Positions 1-10,564 are shown, counted from the first letter of the stretch. The stretch: DNA of 64,000 nucleotides from Symbiodinium natans (GCA_905221605.1 CAJNDS010001935.1:1-64000); one strand, 5' to 3'. Notes: generated by a model from the letters alone, not told the origin. Numbers and translations are program-made.

Positions 1-2637
1 CAAGCGGCACCTGCATTGTCTGGGGCCCTCATGCCTTGCCACAATGCATCATGGAAGGCTGCGGGCACTGGGTAGCCAGCAATCCACTGCTTTCTCCGAG
101 CAGGCTTGTTGGATGTGTCTGATGTTGCCATTGATGAGGAGAATCCCCGACGAGGGTCAACCATGGACTTGATGGCCAACATGGGCACTGGGGTCACCGT
201 GTTCTTGATAACTATTGGCAGCATCTGCCTTTTCCACAAACTGCTCTGTGCAAAGTGGCTGAAAAGTTGCCCTTCTTTGTTGGACAAATCTGAGATTGCC
301 ACGAAGAACTTGTGGAAGCCAGGCCGCTGAGATTGTGGAGGAATGGAATTTTGATCAAATGCCAGAAGACACTCTCGGACAATGAGTCGATGCTCTGGTA
401 CATTGAGAAATGCTTTGATCTTCTCTGTGGCTTCGAGAACACTGGACTCTGTGTACTCCTGAGATGCATAAAGTCTACCAGAAAGAATGTAAAACAAGGC
501 AATTTGTGGATTATGATTGCACGCCGAAGCTCATTCCCCCAACCCCCACACGTCGGAGCAGCCACAATGATAATGCTTTTGTGGGGGTCCTCTGCCACAG
601 CTGTTGCCACTGATGCGACAGCAATCTCACAACCTCGAACTGCGTCGTACCCGAGCACAGTGGGGTTCATCCAAAAGACACGGTACATGCTGTCATCCGG
701 GATTCTGTGCTCATCCTTGAACTTTTGCAGGGACGCCTCAGCAAAAGTCATTCCATGTGGAAGCTCCAGAACTTCCCGAATGGGATAGAGCTCGTCCTGG
801 CAATTCTCCACGGCCTTTCGCTGTCTGTCTTTCTCCTTGTCAGCGATCTCCGCCTGAATTGTCACTCCAGTTCGTTGAAACTCATCTTTTTTCTCCTGGT
901 AAGAGTTCCACTGCATGACCTCCTTTTTCACTTTCGCAGTTGCCTTTGCGAACTCTGCCTTCTGCAACTGCAGGTCAGCCTCGGACTCGGAATTCTGGGA
1001 CTGCGAGACTGAGGCCAGCACCTGAGCAAAGATTAGGCAGCTGTCCCAGTCACTCCATGGTTCTAGCATTGGGTCTCTCCTACAACATGATGGTCGTGTC
1101 CTGCCTTGACACCAACATCTGCCAAAAAGCGGAAGTTTTGCACTTGCAATTTGGGGGTCATGACTCGGAACTTCTCCAGAAGCTCCGCATCGAGGTAGCC
1201 CCGAGCAAACTTGACCTGCAATGTTTCCAGCTGCGTCGGGGTGACCAGCTTCTGCATTTCGGGCAAGAAGTGTGCAAAAATCGCGGAAATTCCCCAGGCT
1301 GACTCCGGATCCTTCTGGTCACGCAAAGCAGAGGCACCAGTGGTCAAGTTGATCTTCTTTCTCAGTCGTCTTGCATCTTGTAGCTTGAAGAGAAACATCT
1401 GCACTTTCCTGCGGATGTACCAATGCCTCTTGCGATTGTCGGCCTGCAGGATGCTTTGCCAGAGATCCGACTTCACTCCAGTCTTCAACTTTGCACCTGA
1501 GAAAGCATAACTTGATTTCTGCTGAAAAGACATGAATCTTAACAAAATGTGTTCTGAAGAATGACACAATCAAAATACCGGCCTGCGAAGAAAACATCGA
1601 CGGCTACGGCCTTGTAGGGAATGGCAGATCTCTGTGGCGGGTACAGCTGCCAGTGGTAATCGATGAGTTCTTGTGTGTCTTTGCTCAAGGTGGGATAGAT
1701 TGTCACCAAACTGGCTTCCATTTCGGAAAGCCTCTTTGCTTCGTTCGATGACCCTCCATTGAACTCTTGAATCATTGCAGAAGCACACTCGGTCCACACA
1801 AGACCCTCATCCTTTGCTTGTGCCATGAGCAATGTGGATACTTGAATGGGATCTGGCCTTGGCCTTGCAGCTTCAGCAAATTTGTCCTGGAGCGCGCGGA
1901 ATCTATCGAACTTGGCATTCCCTGTCGTGTGCACTGTCGCCCTGAAGCCGAACAACGCCTGCAATTGTGTCTGAATCGACTGAAGTTCTGTATCAGTCAA
2001 GGCAGCTTCAGAACATGCCAGCAAAATAGCTTTCATCGCCAGACTCTTTGTGAAGCCAATGCAATGACCTAGGCTGAAGTCTGGCAAGAGCTCACCTGCT
2101 GCGGGCATAGTAGGTGGGATCCAAAGCTGGATGGGGTTGTTCATACTGTCGTACGATTTCTCCAAGAAATCTGTGGCACAACGAAGGACATTCACCATCT
2201 TGCTCTTGCCTTTCTGTGAGTGTTGTGGAAGGAAGCTCAAATGCCAAGGCATGAGGACAAGCTCCTGTGTCACATCTGCTTCTACCATCGGCACCCGGTC
2301 TTCAGCCTGTCGTGCTTTGAAGATCCAGGATGGGTCGATAGTGTGTAGTCGCCTCTGAACTGTCAGGAAGACATTCTTCAAGGCAGTCGGATCGGTGCCA
2401 AAATGTTCTTGCAAGTAGTCACCTCGTTGCTTCTTCGAGTCTCAGAAGTATAAAAGGCCACGGGGGCAGGGTCAAGAGGGACACAAGAAGGGCACACAAT
2501 GGACTAGATGATGAATTACTGAGGATAGCACAGATCTCCACGGCATCAGGTTGCTCTGGGTCACCGGAGCCACCAAATGTATCCTCTAGCCAAGACTGTA
2601 GCTTGGCAATGCTCTGTTTCGCTTCCTTCGAGAGCAT
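1..2637 (-). CDS. Five-exon hypothetical gene, 3' end cut by window edge
   Basis: I do not recognise this protein. A consistent model has exons 2520-2637, 1583-2422, 1101-1496, 521-1008 and 458-1, giving about 766 codons before the window edge. Reading phase matches at every junction. Donors are GT (2519), GC (1582), GA (1100) and GC (520); all acceptors are AG, and introns are 62-97 nt. This mixture of donors is typical of dinoflagellate nuclear genes. The start is the ATG at 2637 (MLSKEAKQ); an upstream exon is possible because GACTC-type repeats, common in introns here, lie just 5' of it. The product is soluble-looking, rich in Lys, Gln and Glu, with a helical charged stretch encoded near 1008-860 and the segment VFWMNPTVLGYD near 670. 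No signal peptide or membrane segment is seen. It resembles the large uncharacterised families of dinoflagellate genomes. Exon structure is well supported; function is unknown. Confidence 0.75.
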
Positions 2638-3080
2638 GGGTAGGTAGGCACTCTGGGACTCGGGACTTCAGGACTCGAGTCACAAAGAACTGCAGCATGC
2701 AAGTGCATGGTTTGGTGAATCTGAAGACTGCAACGATAACTTGCCAAAACTCGATCAGGCTTCTTAGCTGAGGCAGAGGCCAATCGTAGCAATCACCCTG
2801 ATCGTCTCAGTTCCTGTGCAATTGAATGGGTCTGACTCAAACTTCGACCCAAAAAATGCTTAGAAAAAAACCCTGAATGCTCAAGTCAGCCCCCGCAGAG
2901 TACAGAGTACAAGGGCCAGAGTCCAGATTAGAAGGCCTCACACCACTGTGGCTTCAGAGGGCCACAGGCTGAAAGCTACTGGGCTTGAAGCTAGTGGTCT
3001 GGAGCTGCCTACAGTCTTGAAGGTAAAGAACCCAAAACAGGAAAACTTAAAACTTAAAACCTTTCCGTCCGGAGCCCCCG
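2638..3080. other. Non-coding stretch
   Basis: No convincing reading frame. Short GACTC-containing repeats occur at about 2650-2690 and 2898-2935. At 3030-3080 there is an A-rich stretch followed by TCCGGAGCCCCCGG, a motif that recurs inside the arm of the adjacent palindrome. Confidence 0.5.
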
Positions 3081-3512
3081 GAGTAGCTAGAGGCCGGAAG
3101 GAAAACCGAAAGCTTAAATTGAAAAAAAAATTCTGTCCGGAGCCCCCCCGGTTTTAAAAAGTTAGTGGCTCCCCGAATCTTAGTGCCAAGAGTTGGGCTT
3201 CGCCGGCGGACCCCCGAGACTTGGCACTAGCCAGGGTGGCCAGTGCCTTTTGTCACATCTTCCAAGTATGAAGCTGCCAAGTCTCAGGCCCCGTCGGCCG
3301 AGGCCTGAGACTTGGCAGCTTCATACTTGGAAGATGTGACAAAAGGCACTGGCCACCCTGGCTAGTGCCAAGTCTCGGGGGTCCGCCGGCGAAGCCCAAC
3401 TCTTGGCACTAAGATTCGGGGAGCCACTAACTTTTTAAAACCGGGGGGGCTTCGGACCGAATTTTTTTTCTAAATTTAAGCTTTCGGTTTTCCTTCCGGC
3501 CTCTAGCTACTC
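3081..3512. repeat. 432-bp near-perfect palindrome (foldback element)
   Basis: The left arm starts GAGTAGCTAGAGGCCGG and the right arm ends CCGGCCTCTAGCTACTC. The arms, about 212 bp each, match almost base for base and meet at a loop of only a few bases near 3296 (around CCCCGTCGG). A transcript would fold into one very long hairpin. I see no reading frame and no clear target-site duplication. It may be a foldback transposon or a recent palindromic duplication. Confidence 0.95.
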
Positions 3513-3799
3513 TGATAACTCAACTCACAGACATGGGGAAGGCACATGACAGACTCACAGGTGACAGGTGTTGAGGTGGCTTAAGGTGGCTCATGCTGGC
3601 CTGTCACTGGGATGGAGGGGCACAGACAGAGTGACTTCAAGTGAGCCTCAGCCTCACTGATGTGGGGTAAGTGACTTGCAATGACAGTGAGTGCCCTTAA
3701 GACCCCTCAAATTGTCTGACTCAATTCAGGCACCTAGTAGATGAAGCACTGTGATTCTCCATGGCTTGACAACAATGAGAAACACACAGAAGAAGCACC
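3513..3799. other. Non-coding stretch
   Basis: No coding signal. Simple repeated words such as TGACTTCAAGTGAG and GGTGGCTTAAGGTGGCT are present. It leads into the degenerate satellite downstream. Confidence 0.4.
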
Positions 3800-4920
3800 C
3801 TGCCCGACCCTCATCATTGCTTAAGCACTAGGAGAAGCACTCGGACTCGCACTACCTGACACAAGACAAAACAACGGCCCGGCTTCAGGAACTTTGACAT
3901 GGTACTCAAGCAGCAGCGCTCTGTCCGAGTCTGACACTAATGTTACTTAAGCACCAGATGATGTCCTGGGCACACATATTGCTTGAACAGCACACAAGAA
4001 ACACCCCCACAGTCTTTTTGCTTAAGCGCCAGAGAAACAACCTGTCATCCTGCTTAGGCAGCAGTTGAAACACCCCGACACGGAATGTAGCTTAAGTGCC
4101 CGACAAAAACCTACGGTTACACTCGCAACCAGAAGAAGCACCCAGATTTGCTGAAACAGCAGAAGAAGCAACCTAGTCCCATCTGCCCTTACTGACACAA
4201 AAAGGGCCTGACACTCCAGTGCTTCAGCGCCAGAAGAAACAGCCCGACACTACTCTTGCTTAAACACCAGACCAGAAGAAGCACCCTGACAGTCCATGTA
4301 CTCAGTTGTACCACCGGAAGCACTCAGTGCAAGAAGTGGCCTCGGAACCGACTCTGTGCTAAAACGCCAGAAGTAGCAGTGACCCAACATTCACTACAGC
4401 TGGCTCCCCGGCATCGTTTGCCTAAGCACCAGAAGAAGTGCCCGGGCACACATGAATGATAGTTTCATGTGCCACAAGAATCATGTCGACACATGTGCTG
4501 AAGGGCCAGAAGGAGCACCGCTCCATTGAGTCAGAGCCAATGAACAGAAGAAACACCCCGAAAACTCATCGGGTTGCTGAAACAGCAGAAGGACGAGAAA
4601 CTACCTGACACTCCAGAAGAAGCATTGGGACACATCGATTGTCAAATGGACCAGCACAAGAAGAAACCCGAGACACAACTTGCTTAAATACTACATTAGA
4701 TATTACAGTCATTAAAAAATTGCTTTGGCACGACAAGCAAGAAGCACACTGACCCTCTGCTCTAGCAGTGCAAGATTACCCAGACACTCATTTGCCTAAG
4801 TGAGGGCCCACAAAGAAGCAGCCTGACTACCATTTGCTGCAGCACGACATGGAAGCACCCCGACTGTCATTTGCTACAGCAGTAGTTGAATTTGCATCAG
4901 TGCACCACAGCAAGCTTAAT
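3800..4920. repeat. Degenerate tandem satellite
   Basis: About 1.1 kb built from a diverged unit of roughly 50 nt in which TTGCTTAAGCACCAG, AGAAGAAGCACCC and GACACTC recur in this order many times. Copies differ by substitutions and small indels, so reading frames through it are short and not protein-like. It ends just before the recombinase pseudogene fragment. Confidence 0.75.
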
Positions 4921-4950
4921 TAAGGAGCCTCACAAGAAAAAACATCAAGG

Positions 4951-5088
4951 CACTTGGTCCACTTTGCATGGATCACCAGGTTTTTCGCAGTGATTGCTCT
5001 TAAAGCTTGGAGGGTGCCAGCCTTGAAGAAGAACACCATCGGCAAGGATGCAGCTGTCACCTTGTCACAGCAGGCAGACATATGGTGA
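4951..5088 (+). pseudogene. Fragment of the serine-recombinase-like gene (3' end copy)
   Basis: This matches the last ~45 codons of the gene at 7406-8197: both contain CTTTGCATGGATC, AACACCATCGGCAAGG or its near copy, and an identical stretch encoding GKDAAVTLSQQ before the stop. Here about 11 bases are missing after the first 20, which breaks the frame, while the final ~29 codons stay open to a TGA at 5086-5088. None of the recombinase catalytic region is present upstream; a satellite is there instead. I read it as a truncated, frameshifted duplicate rather than an exon in use. The similarity continues into non-coding DNA, so the copy arose from genomic DNA and not from an mRNA. Confidence 0.8.
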
Positions 5089-5370
5089 CACCAGAGTTGC
5101 GACATGTAACTCAGAACTCTGACCAGAATCACAGAGTCCAGAGAACAGTCCAGTGCACAGACCCCAGGAGTGCAGAGAAATGCAGTGCCTTCTGTTCGGA
5201 GACTCTGCGTCAGTGTTGAAAAGATTACAAAGTTACGAAGTTACTTGCAAAGTGACATGCTCTGAGGTCCATGCCTTCTGGCACTCGGAACTCTGGACTC
5301 TGACAAGTGAGTGCTTGTCAAAGTCCAGCAACAGACTTGTGCCCAAGAGCCTGAATCAGAGTTAGAAATT
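4951..5370 (+). repeat. Segmental duplication, partner at about 8057-8490
   Basis: Similarity to 8057-8490 extends past the stop codons through about 280 bp of 3' flank: shared words include AATCACAGAGTCCAG, AGTTACTTGCAAAGT, CACATGCTCTNAGGTCCA and CTGAANCAGAGTTAGA in the same order. Substitutions and small indels are frequent, so the event is not recent. Confidence 0.8.
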
Positions 5371-5980
5371 CATCCAGTTGACAGTTCTGTTCACCACTCT
5401 CATGCACTTTCGGGGCGACTTTGGGGGGAGCCAGTGGATTTACATGTCACATGTCACAACCACATTTATGTTCTGTTCTGCTCCTGACATGGACGGCTCT
5501 GCAATGTCAGAAACCATGCATGCACCCATTGTTCTGCTTTTGCCAATATCTAACCTTGGATCCAGGACATTAGGAGACATGCCCTAACAGTACTGGCAAC
5601 ACACTTGCTTGACAAAACATGACAGCCTACTCTTACTACCAGTCTGCCACTGCACGACAAAAAACTCTCCGCCTACTACCAACAGCACCCTAGGAAATCT
5701 TCAGGTCAGAAAAGAAAACCCGACCCAGGCAAAACCGTCAAGCTGGAAGACCTCGAACGGCAAGTGTGACATGCACACAATGATCCAGCCTGCTCGTGTC
5801 AAGAGACTCCTCATGGCCTGTCAGGTTTCAAGGCAGGTCCGATGCTTCTGGGATTCAAGTGTGCACATGGTTCAGGAGCTGCTGAGCTTGTGGAAGAAAC
5901 ACAGTTTTTCCACGAGCAGTCAGGTCAAAGTAAAGTCAAGGAAAAGTGAGCCCACGTGTCTGGGACTCTGGAATCAGGAC
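5371..5980. other. Non-coding or unrecognised
   Basis: An open frame on the plus strand (5609-5992) is short and has no protein-like features I can defend. No repeats of note apart from scattered GACTC words near 5960. Confidence 0.35.
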
Positions 5981-7207
5981 TCAGTCGTCTGAGCCCGCCT
6001 GTCTTTGACTGCCACGGGGTCGTTGATTCCATATCACCTTCTTTACTTTCGAAATGGCAACATGTGCAATCTCCTGCTGGCCTGTCATCCTAAGGGCATA
6101 TTCACTGGATTTCGCTGCATGATGAGTGTACCTTTGGCTGTATTCCTGAGCACGTGCACTTGCAGCAGCTGCCAGAGTCAATTTTGCAATAATGTAATTG
6201 TGATCCGGTTCACTTGTTGACGGTGACGAATCGCGCTTCCCCGTCCTGATCCTGGATGACCTTGACCGTGCTGGTCCTTTTGATCTCGTCGATCTCTTTG
6301 ATCTCTTTGAGGTCCTTGACAATCTCTGAGAGGTACTCTTCGATCTCTTCGACGCCGACCTCTTCGATCTCGACCTGTGAGATCTTGATCTTGTCCGCCT
6401 ATTTGATCTGGACCTTTTCGCATCACTTGATCCACTGCTCATTGCCTTTTCTGTGGGAGTCAGTTCTCCGGACTCAGGGACTGCATCGGACTGAGCTTGG
6501 GGAACTGCAGCAGGAAGCTCGGCCGCGTCATGACTCTGGGTGGCCTGCAGTGCACACTCGGAGAGGAATGCTGGTGGGGGATAGAAGTCAAAGAAGTGCA
6601 GCAAGGAATGTCAGTAACAGTTCACTAATAAACACAGCCCGCCCCCCCCCCCCCCCCCCCAACAGCAACAGCAAAGACAGAAACAGCCGGGCAAAGAAGT
6701 GGTGCCTCTGACTCTGCAGCTTCTTGCTTCTCGGGAGGGGTCGGTTGAAGCAGACGTGGTGGCACAACCTTTGGCACTGGTCCAACCTTTGGAAGTAGTC
6801 CTGGCGGCAGAACCTTTGGCACAGTCGGACGAACAGGAACATGTGTGGGCAAAGGTATAGTGCCAGCTGCCTTGCTGTTGGAAGGTGGACAGAAATAGCA
6901 ACATATTATGTGCATCTGAACAAAGGGTTTAACGTTTTTTAGCACAATTTTCATTTCCTAAATCAGTCGGCAAGGATGTGGAAAAAAGACCAGTAACTCC
7001 AACTGCAGCTTCAGGTACTTTGCACTGCACACCAGCCTCCTCAAGCTTGGAGCTCCGAGCTGGCTCCCCAGATGCCTTTGGTGGCTGCAGCTGCCCAGGA
7101 GGGACTGCTTGTAGTTCTTCCTCCGCAAGCCTAGCTGCTTCTGTTTCTGCAGCTAAAGCTGTCAAAGCAGCTCTGTCTGCAGCTTGCATTCGTCCAACAG
7201 GCAACAT
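5981..7207 (-). CDS. RS-domain (SR-like) protein, three exons
   Basis: The model has exons 7019-7207, 6693-6870 and 5981-6570, giving about 318 aa with matching phase at both junctions (donors GTACCT and GC, acceptors AAG and CAG). The start is the ATG at 7207, four bases downstream of a TTCAG acceptor-like site that would suit spliced-leader addition. The N-terminus is Ala/Glu/Gln-rich, the middle is Pro/Val-rich (PTVPKVLPP and variants), and about residues 165-230 form a dense Arg/Ser domain (RSRSNRRTRSRSHRSRSKR). RS domains mediate contacts among splicing factors in nuclear speckles; no RRM is visible, so this is SR-like rather than a classical SR protein. The second intron contains a run of about 20 G on the sense strand. 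The gene lies head-to-head with the recombinase-like gene about 200 bp away. The RS domain is certain; the intron borders are inferred. Confidence 0.75.
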
Positions 7208-7405
7208 GGCTGAAGAGCAACAATTACTCCGGACTCGGTAATCAGGACTAGTCAGGACTCTGTCTTCAGATGAAAATAAAACCTAGGATTGTCATTGTGT
7301 GTGTGTGTGTTGTGTGTCTGAATCCTTCTATGTGCTTGCCTGGCTCAAGTTCCAGAGTACTGATCCAGATTTCCGAGTTCCAGAGTTTCTGAGTTTCCCA
7401 TCTGC
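7208..7405. other. Divergent intergenic spacer with GT microsatellite
   Basis: About 200 bp separate two head-to-head genes. It contains a (GT)n run at about 7292-7312 and GACTC-type repeats at 7230-7265. No TATA-like element can be claimed. Confidence 0.5.
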
Positions 7406-8197
7406 ATGGCCAGCAAGCCAGCTGCGAACAAGAAGAAAAAGCTGACAGCATCAAAACATTCCAAGCAGACAAGACAAGACAATAACATTGTGGAGTCGAA
7501 GAAGAAGGCTGCAGTCTACTCCCGCACATCATCGAAAACAAACATCAGTGGTGACAGCACAGGCAGGCAGATGCGGGCGGGCCTTGCTGCAGCGAAGAGT
7601 TCCGGTTGCACCCCCGTCAGCCTCAAGCGTGTCAGTGAATGCATTTCAGGGATGTTGCCTCTGCCACAGCGGAAAAAACTTCATGCACTCTTGGATGGAT
7701 CCTACAGCCATGTCTATGTGGAGAGCCTGAGGGCTTTGGGTCGCAAGGCCAGTGGCATCGAAGAGGTTTATGAGGCAGCCAAGAAAACAAAGACCAACGT
7801 TGTGGTGGCCGACCTGCCTTGTGTCTTCAGCTTGTCTGCAACACCAGCAGAAGCCTTCCAGAGACGAGTGATGGCAGCTGTTCAGGAGTTTGAACGTGAT
7901 GTTATTGTCAACCGTCTACAAGAAGGCTTAGAAGCGAAAGCCAAGAAGTTGAAGAGTCAGGGCAAAGATGAGAAGGTCAACGGGCGCAAGAGCTACTTGG
8001 ACAAGTTCTTGAAGAAAGAAGGTGAAAACAAAACCATGAAGATGAAGGCACTGAAAGCACTTTGCATGGATCGCCAGAAAGGCAAATTTGGCTTCCGAGA
8101 ACTTGCTGTTAAAGCTTCGAAGGTGCTGGCCTTGAAGAAAAGCACCATCGGCAAGGATGCAGCTGTCACCTTGTCACAGCAGCTAGGCATACACTGA
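7406..8197 (+). CDS. Serine recombinase (resolvase/invertase)-like protein
   Basis: An uninterrupted 263-aa frame. Residues about 41-205 follow the order of motifs of the resolvase/invertase catalytic fold: AVYSRTSS (Arg and the Ser that would attack DNA), an alpha-helical Gly/Ala stretch, ISGMLPLPQRKKLHALL, YVESLRALGRKASG (compare the Arg-Leu-Gly-Arg motif), VVVADLPCVFS, and the long helix with AAVQEFERDVIVNRLQEGLE. These are what small serine recombinases show, although the segment between the active Ser and the SG motif is shortened. After the catalytic region comes a Lys-rich tail (KAKKLKSQGKDEK, KKEGENKTMKMK) and not a recognised helix-turn-helix or zinc ribbon. The N-terminal 30 residues are also Lys-rich, possibly a nuclear signal. 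Function could be recombination of a mobile element or a domesticated DNA-binding role. A partial decayed copy lies at 4951-5088. Family call is by motif reading only. Confidence 0.7.
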   Translation: MASKPAANKKKKLTASKHSKQTRQDNNIVESKKKAAVYSRTSSKTNISGDSTGRQMRAGLAAAKSSGCTPVSLKRVSECISGMLPLPQRKKLHALLDGSYSHVYVESLRALGRKASGIEEVYEAAKKTKTNVVVADLPCVFSLSATPAEAFQRRVMAAVQEFERDVIVNRLQEGLEAKAKKLKSQGKDEKVNGRKSYLDKFLKKEGENKTMKMKALKALCMDRQKGKFGFRELAVKASKVLALKKSTIGKDAAVTLSQQLGIH

Positions 8198-8490
8198 CAG
8201 CATCCAGAACTCTCATGTGTCACTCATTTGGCTAATGACGTAGGTTCCCAGAATCACAGAGTCCAGGATTCATTCCAGAGTGCACACCCGAGAACTGCAA
8301 AAAAAGCCTCTCCGTCAGGGTCTTCTGTGCCAAGAACACATGACAGCATTGAAGCTCTACAAGTTACTTGCAAAGTCACATGCTCTCAGGTCCACACCCA
8401 GTACTCCGGACTCCGGACTCTGGACTCTGGATGCACTTGTCCAGGCACGGAGTAGCACCCGAACGGGCCTGAAACAGAGTTAGAGATTCC
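8198..8490 (+). repeat. 3' flank of recombinase-like gene, duplicated upstream
   Basis: Non-coding, with the sister copy at about 5089-5370. It includes GGACTCCGGACTCTGGACTCTGG near 8410-8430, the short repeat that recurs throughout the window. Confidence 0.7.
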
Positions 8491-9285
8491 TTGGGTTCAG
8501 AGTCTGTGCAATGCACAATATGGGAGGCACTTATAAGGTTGGGTGTCTCAGTGGCTTTGGATTTTCACATGCTGTGGCCACGTGTAAAGGTCTCGGTCCT
8601 GCTTCGCACATTAACCAGCTCTAGTGTATCGCGAATCATGCTACGATCTCAAGAATGCATGATCCGATTCTAACATATCCGCAACGATACTTTCGCTCCA
8701 AGACCACGGTCGCAACATTCTTAGACACGTCGGCCCTGGCATGATAGAGAGGCTACTCTGCCATTCCATGGATGTTGGCACGGTGCGAAATTCTCAGTGC
8801 ACTAATCTCCCTAGCAAGCACCATCCTGCTGTCGTACGTCACCAGTTTGCTGCAACCAAGTCTAGTCCAAGTCTTTGCGTAATAGCCGCCGTTTGTTCAA
8901 GCTCCGGCAGGCTGTCGCGGCGGAGCCTCAGACGAGTGTGTGTCCTGTCATGTACTCCTAAGAAGACTAGAATGGCTATGGGAATACACATTTCTTAGTC
9001 TATACGGCATCTTGAACTGAGTAGCTTCCGATTCCGGGTCAGAAATGTATGCCAAGCAGGGTGACACGGAACGGGAGCAAGTGGAACAAAGTCGCCTAGC
9101 CCTCACACAACTTGCCAACACCAACCCACAGATGAATGAAAACCAGATGCCATGAATGCAAGGAAGAAAAGTTTGACCCCTTGCCCTGCACACCCAAGAC
9201 TCTGCACACTGTTAAACTTTGCCCCTACCCAGATCTTTCTGGCTTTTGGAAGAACCCTGGACGCCTGGCTTTCGCAGCCTAGCTA
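8491..9285. other. No recognisable gene
   Basis: Frames here are short and do not look like protein. No telomere-type repeat is present up to about 9300, after which they become frequent. Confidence 0.4.
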
Positions 9286-9289
9286 TTGT

Positions 9290-9720
9290 TCCAAATTTTT
9301 TCAAAACCTCGACCCCTAAACCCTAAGGCCAAAATTTACAACCCTAAGTTTAAACCCGGGCCAGAAGGAAAGGGATCAATGGGGAAGAATTCACCTAAGG
9401 CCGAAATTAAAAAAACTCAAACTTTAAACCCGGGCCAGAAGGAAAGGGATCAATTTGGAAGAATCACCGTGGGCTTCAGCTTTTTGTCCTAAACCCTAAA
9501 CTCCAAACATCCCCTAAACTCCAAACACTAAACCCTAAATCCTCAACCCTAAACCCCATACTAAACCCTCAACCCTAAAACCCTTAACCCTAAACCTGAA
9601 CCCTCAACCCTAAACCCCAACCCCTAAACCCTGAACCCTTAAACCCCAAAGCCAATTCCCAAAAGCCTAGCCTAACAAACCCTGAACCCTCAACCCTAAT
9701 ACTAAGGTCTTTAAAACCGT
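9290..9720. repeat. Degenerate CCCTAAA (telomere-type) array
   Basis: Numerous imperfect copies of CCCTAAA, CCCTCAACCCTAAA and CCCTTAACC, with the densest part at 9490-9690. An AAACCCGGGCCAGAAGGAAAGGGATCAAT word occurs twice in part at about 9350-9383 and 9425-9455. This is the first telomere-type array from the left edge. Confidence 0.85.
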
Positions 9721-9733
9721 TATTGTGGGTTTT

Positions 9734-9829
9734 AAGGGTTGAAATGGTTTAAAGGGTTTACAGATGTGGCTTAGTGAGAGTAATATTAATAAGCCACATC
9801 TGTAAACCCTTTAAACCATTTAAACCCTT
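9734..9829. repeat. Inverted repeat with 40-bp arms
   Basis: Arms 9734-9773 and 9790-9829 are nearly exact reverse complements (TTTACAGATGTGGCTTA pairs with TAAGCCACATCTGTAAA), separated by 16 nt. The outer arm parts are themselves made of telomere-like AAGGGTTTAAA words. Confidence 0.9.
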
Positions 9830-9854
9830 GAAGCCCAAGCCTAAAACCCTAAAG

Positions 9855-10205
9855 CAAGCGTGTGAGCAGCCTGGCTGCTGTGCTTCACCCACACTGCAAG
9901 AGGTTTCGACCTGCACCGATGGGTGTTCAGAGGGGCTCAGGGAATGTTCCCGAATGAGGCAACATGGACAGAAACTGTAAACAAAGTCTAACACATTACT
10001 TGGCTGCTGGTCCTGGCCTCTGTCTGAGAATGAGAAAAACTAAGTGAAAGAACTCCTCAAGCAAACAGCTGGGCGGCCTGGTTGCTCTCCTCGACCAAGG
10101 CGTATCGACCTTAACAGCTGGGTGTTGACACTGAGACAGGGGAGGGGCTCAGGCATTCTTCAGGTAACATGCAGGATGGACAGAATCAGAAACAAGTCTT
10201 TTGCT
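9855..10205. repeat. Diverged direct duplication (about 135 bp, two copies)
   Basis: 9855-9985 and about 10060-10200 share ordered words: GCCTGGNTGCTNT, GACCT-ACAGCTGGGTGTT or similar, GGGGCTCAGG-ATTCTTC/ATGTTCC, and ATGGACAGAA-CA-AAACAAAGTC. Identity is roughly 60-70 percent by eye. Neither copy has a defensible frame. Confidence 0.6.
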
Positions 10206-10404
10206 GCCAGCATGAGGAAGTGTGTCTTTTTGTGCTCTTAGAAGAGTCGCCACTAGGGAGCCACACAGTGTGGCAGGCGACAAGAACAGAAAGTCCCGGC
10301 GGCCAGCAAGAGTCCAGACCATGTCCGTGAGCCCACTAGGTAAACATATGGTTTCTGACAAAATGCTTCTGCTTCACTCTTAGGAAGACCAGAGATGTGC
10401 AAAA

Positions 10405-10447
10405 TCTGAACTCTGGACTCTGGACTCTGGACTCTGGACTCTGAACT
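10405..10447. repeat. GGACTCT short tandem repeat
   Basis: Five copies of CTGGACTCTG-type units. The same GACTC vocabulary occurs near 2660, 8410, 12560, 13350, 15390 and 16310, often just outside coding segments. Confidence 0.85.
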
Positions 10448-10564
10448 CATGTGTGGCAAAATGGGACAGTATGATACACGTAACAACGCAGACAGGTGGA
10501 TCCGGACCTTGCTGTCATTTCCGCACCTCCACCTTGTTGCAAGGGCTGACTGAGGGCTCTGTAC

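Noticed and set aside
5609-5992. 127-codon plus-strand frame
   Set aside because: Text is not protein-like and no splice or start context supports it.
6256-6711. Plus-strand frame rich in Leu/Ile/Ser
   Set aside because: Antisense shadow of the RS domain on the minus strand.
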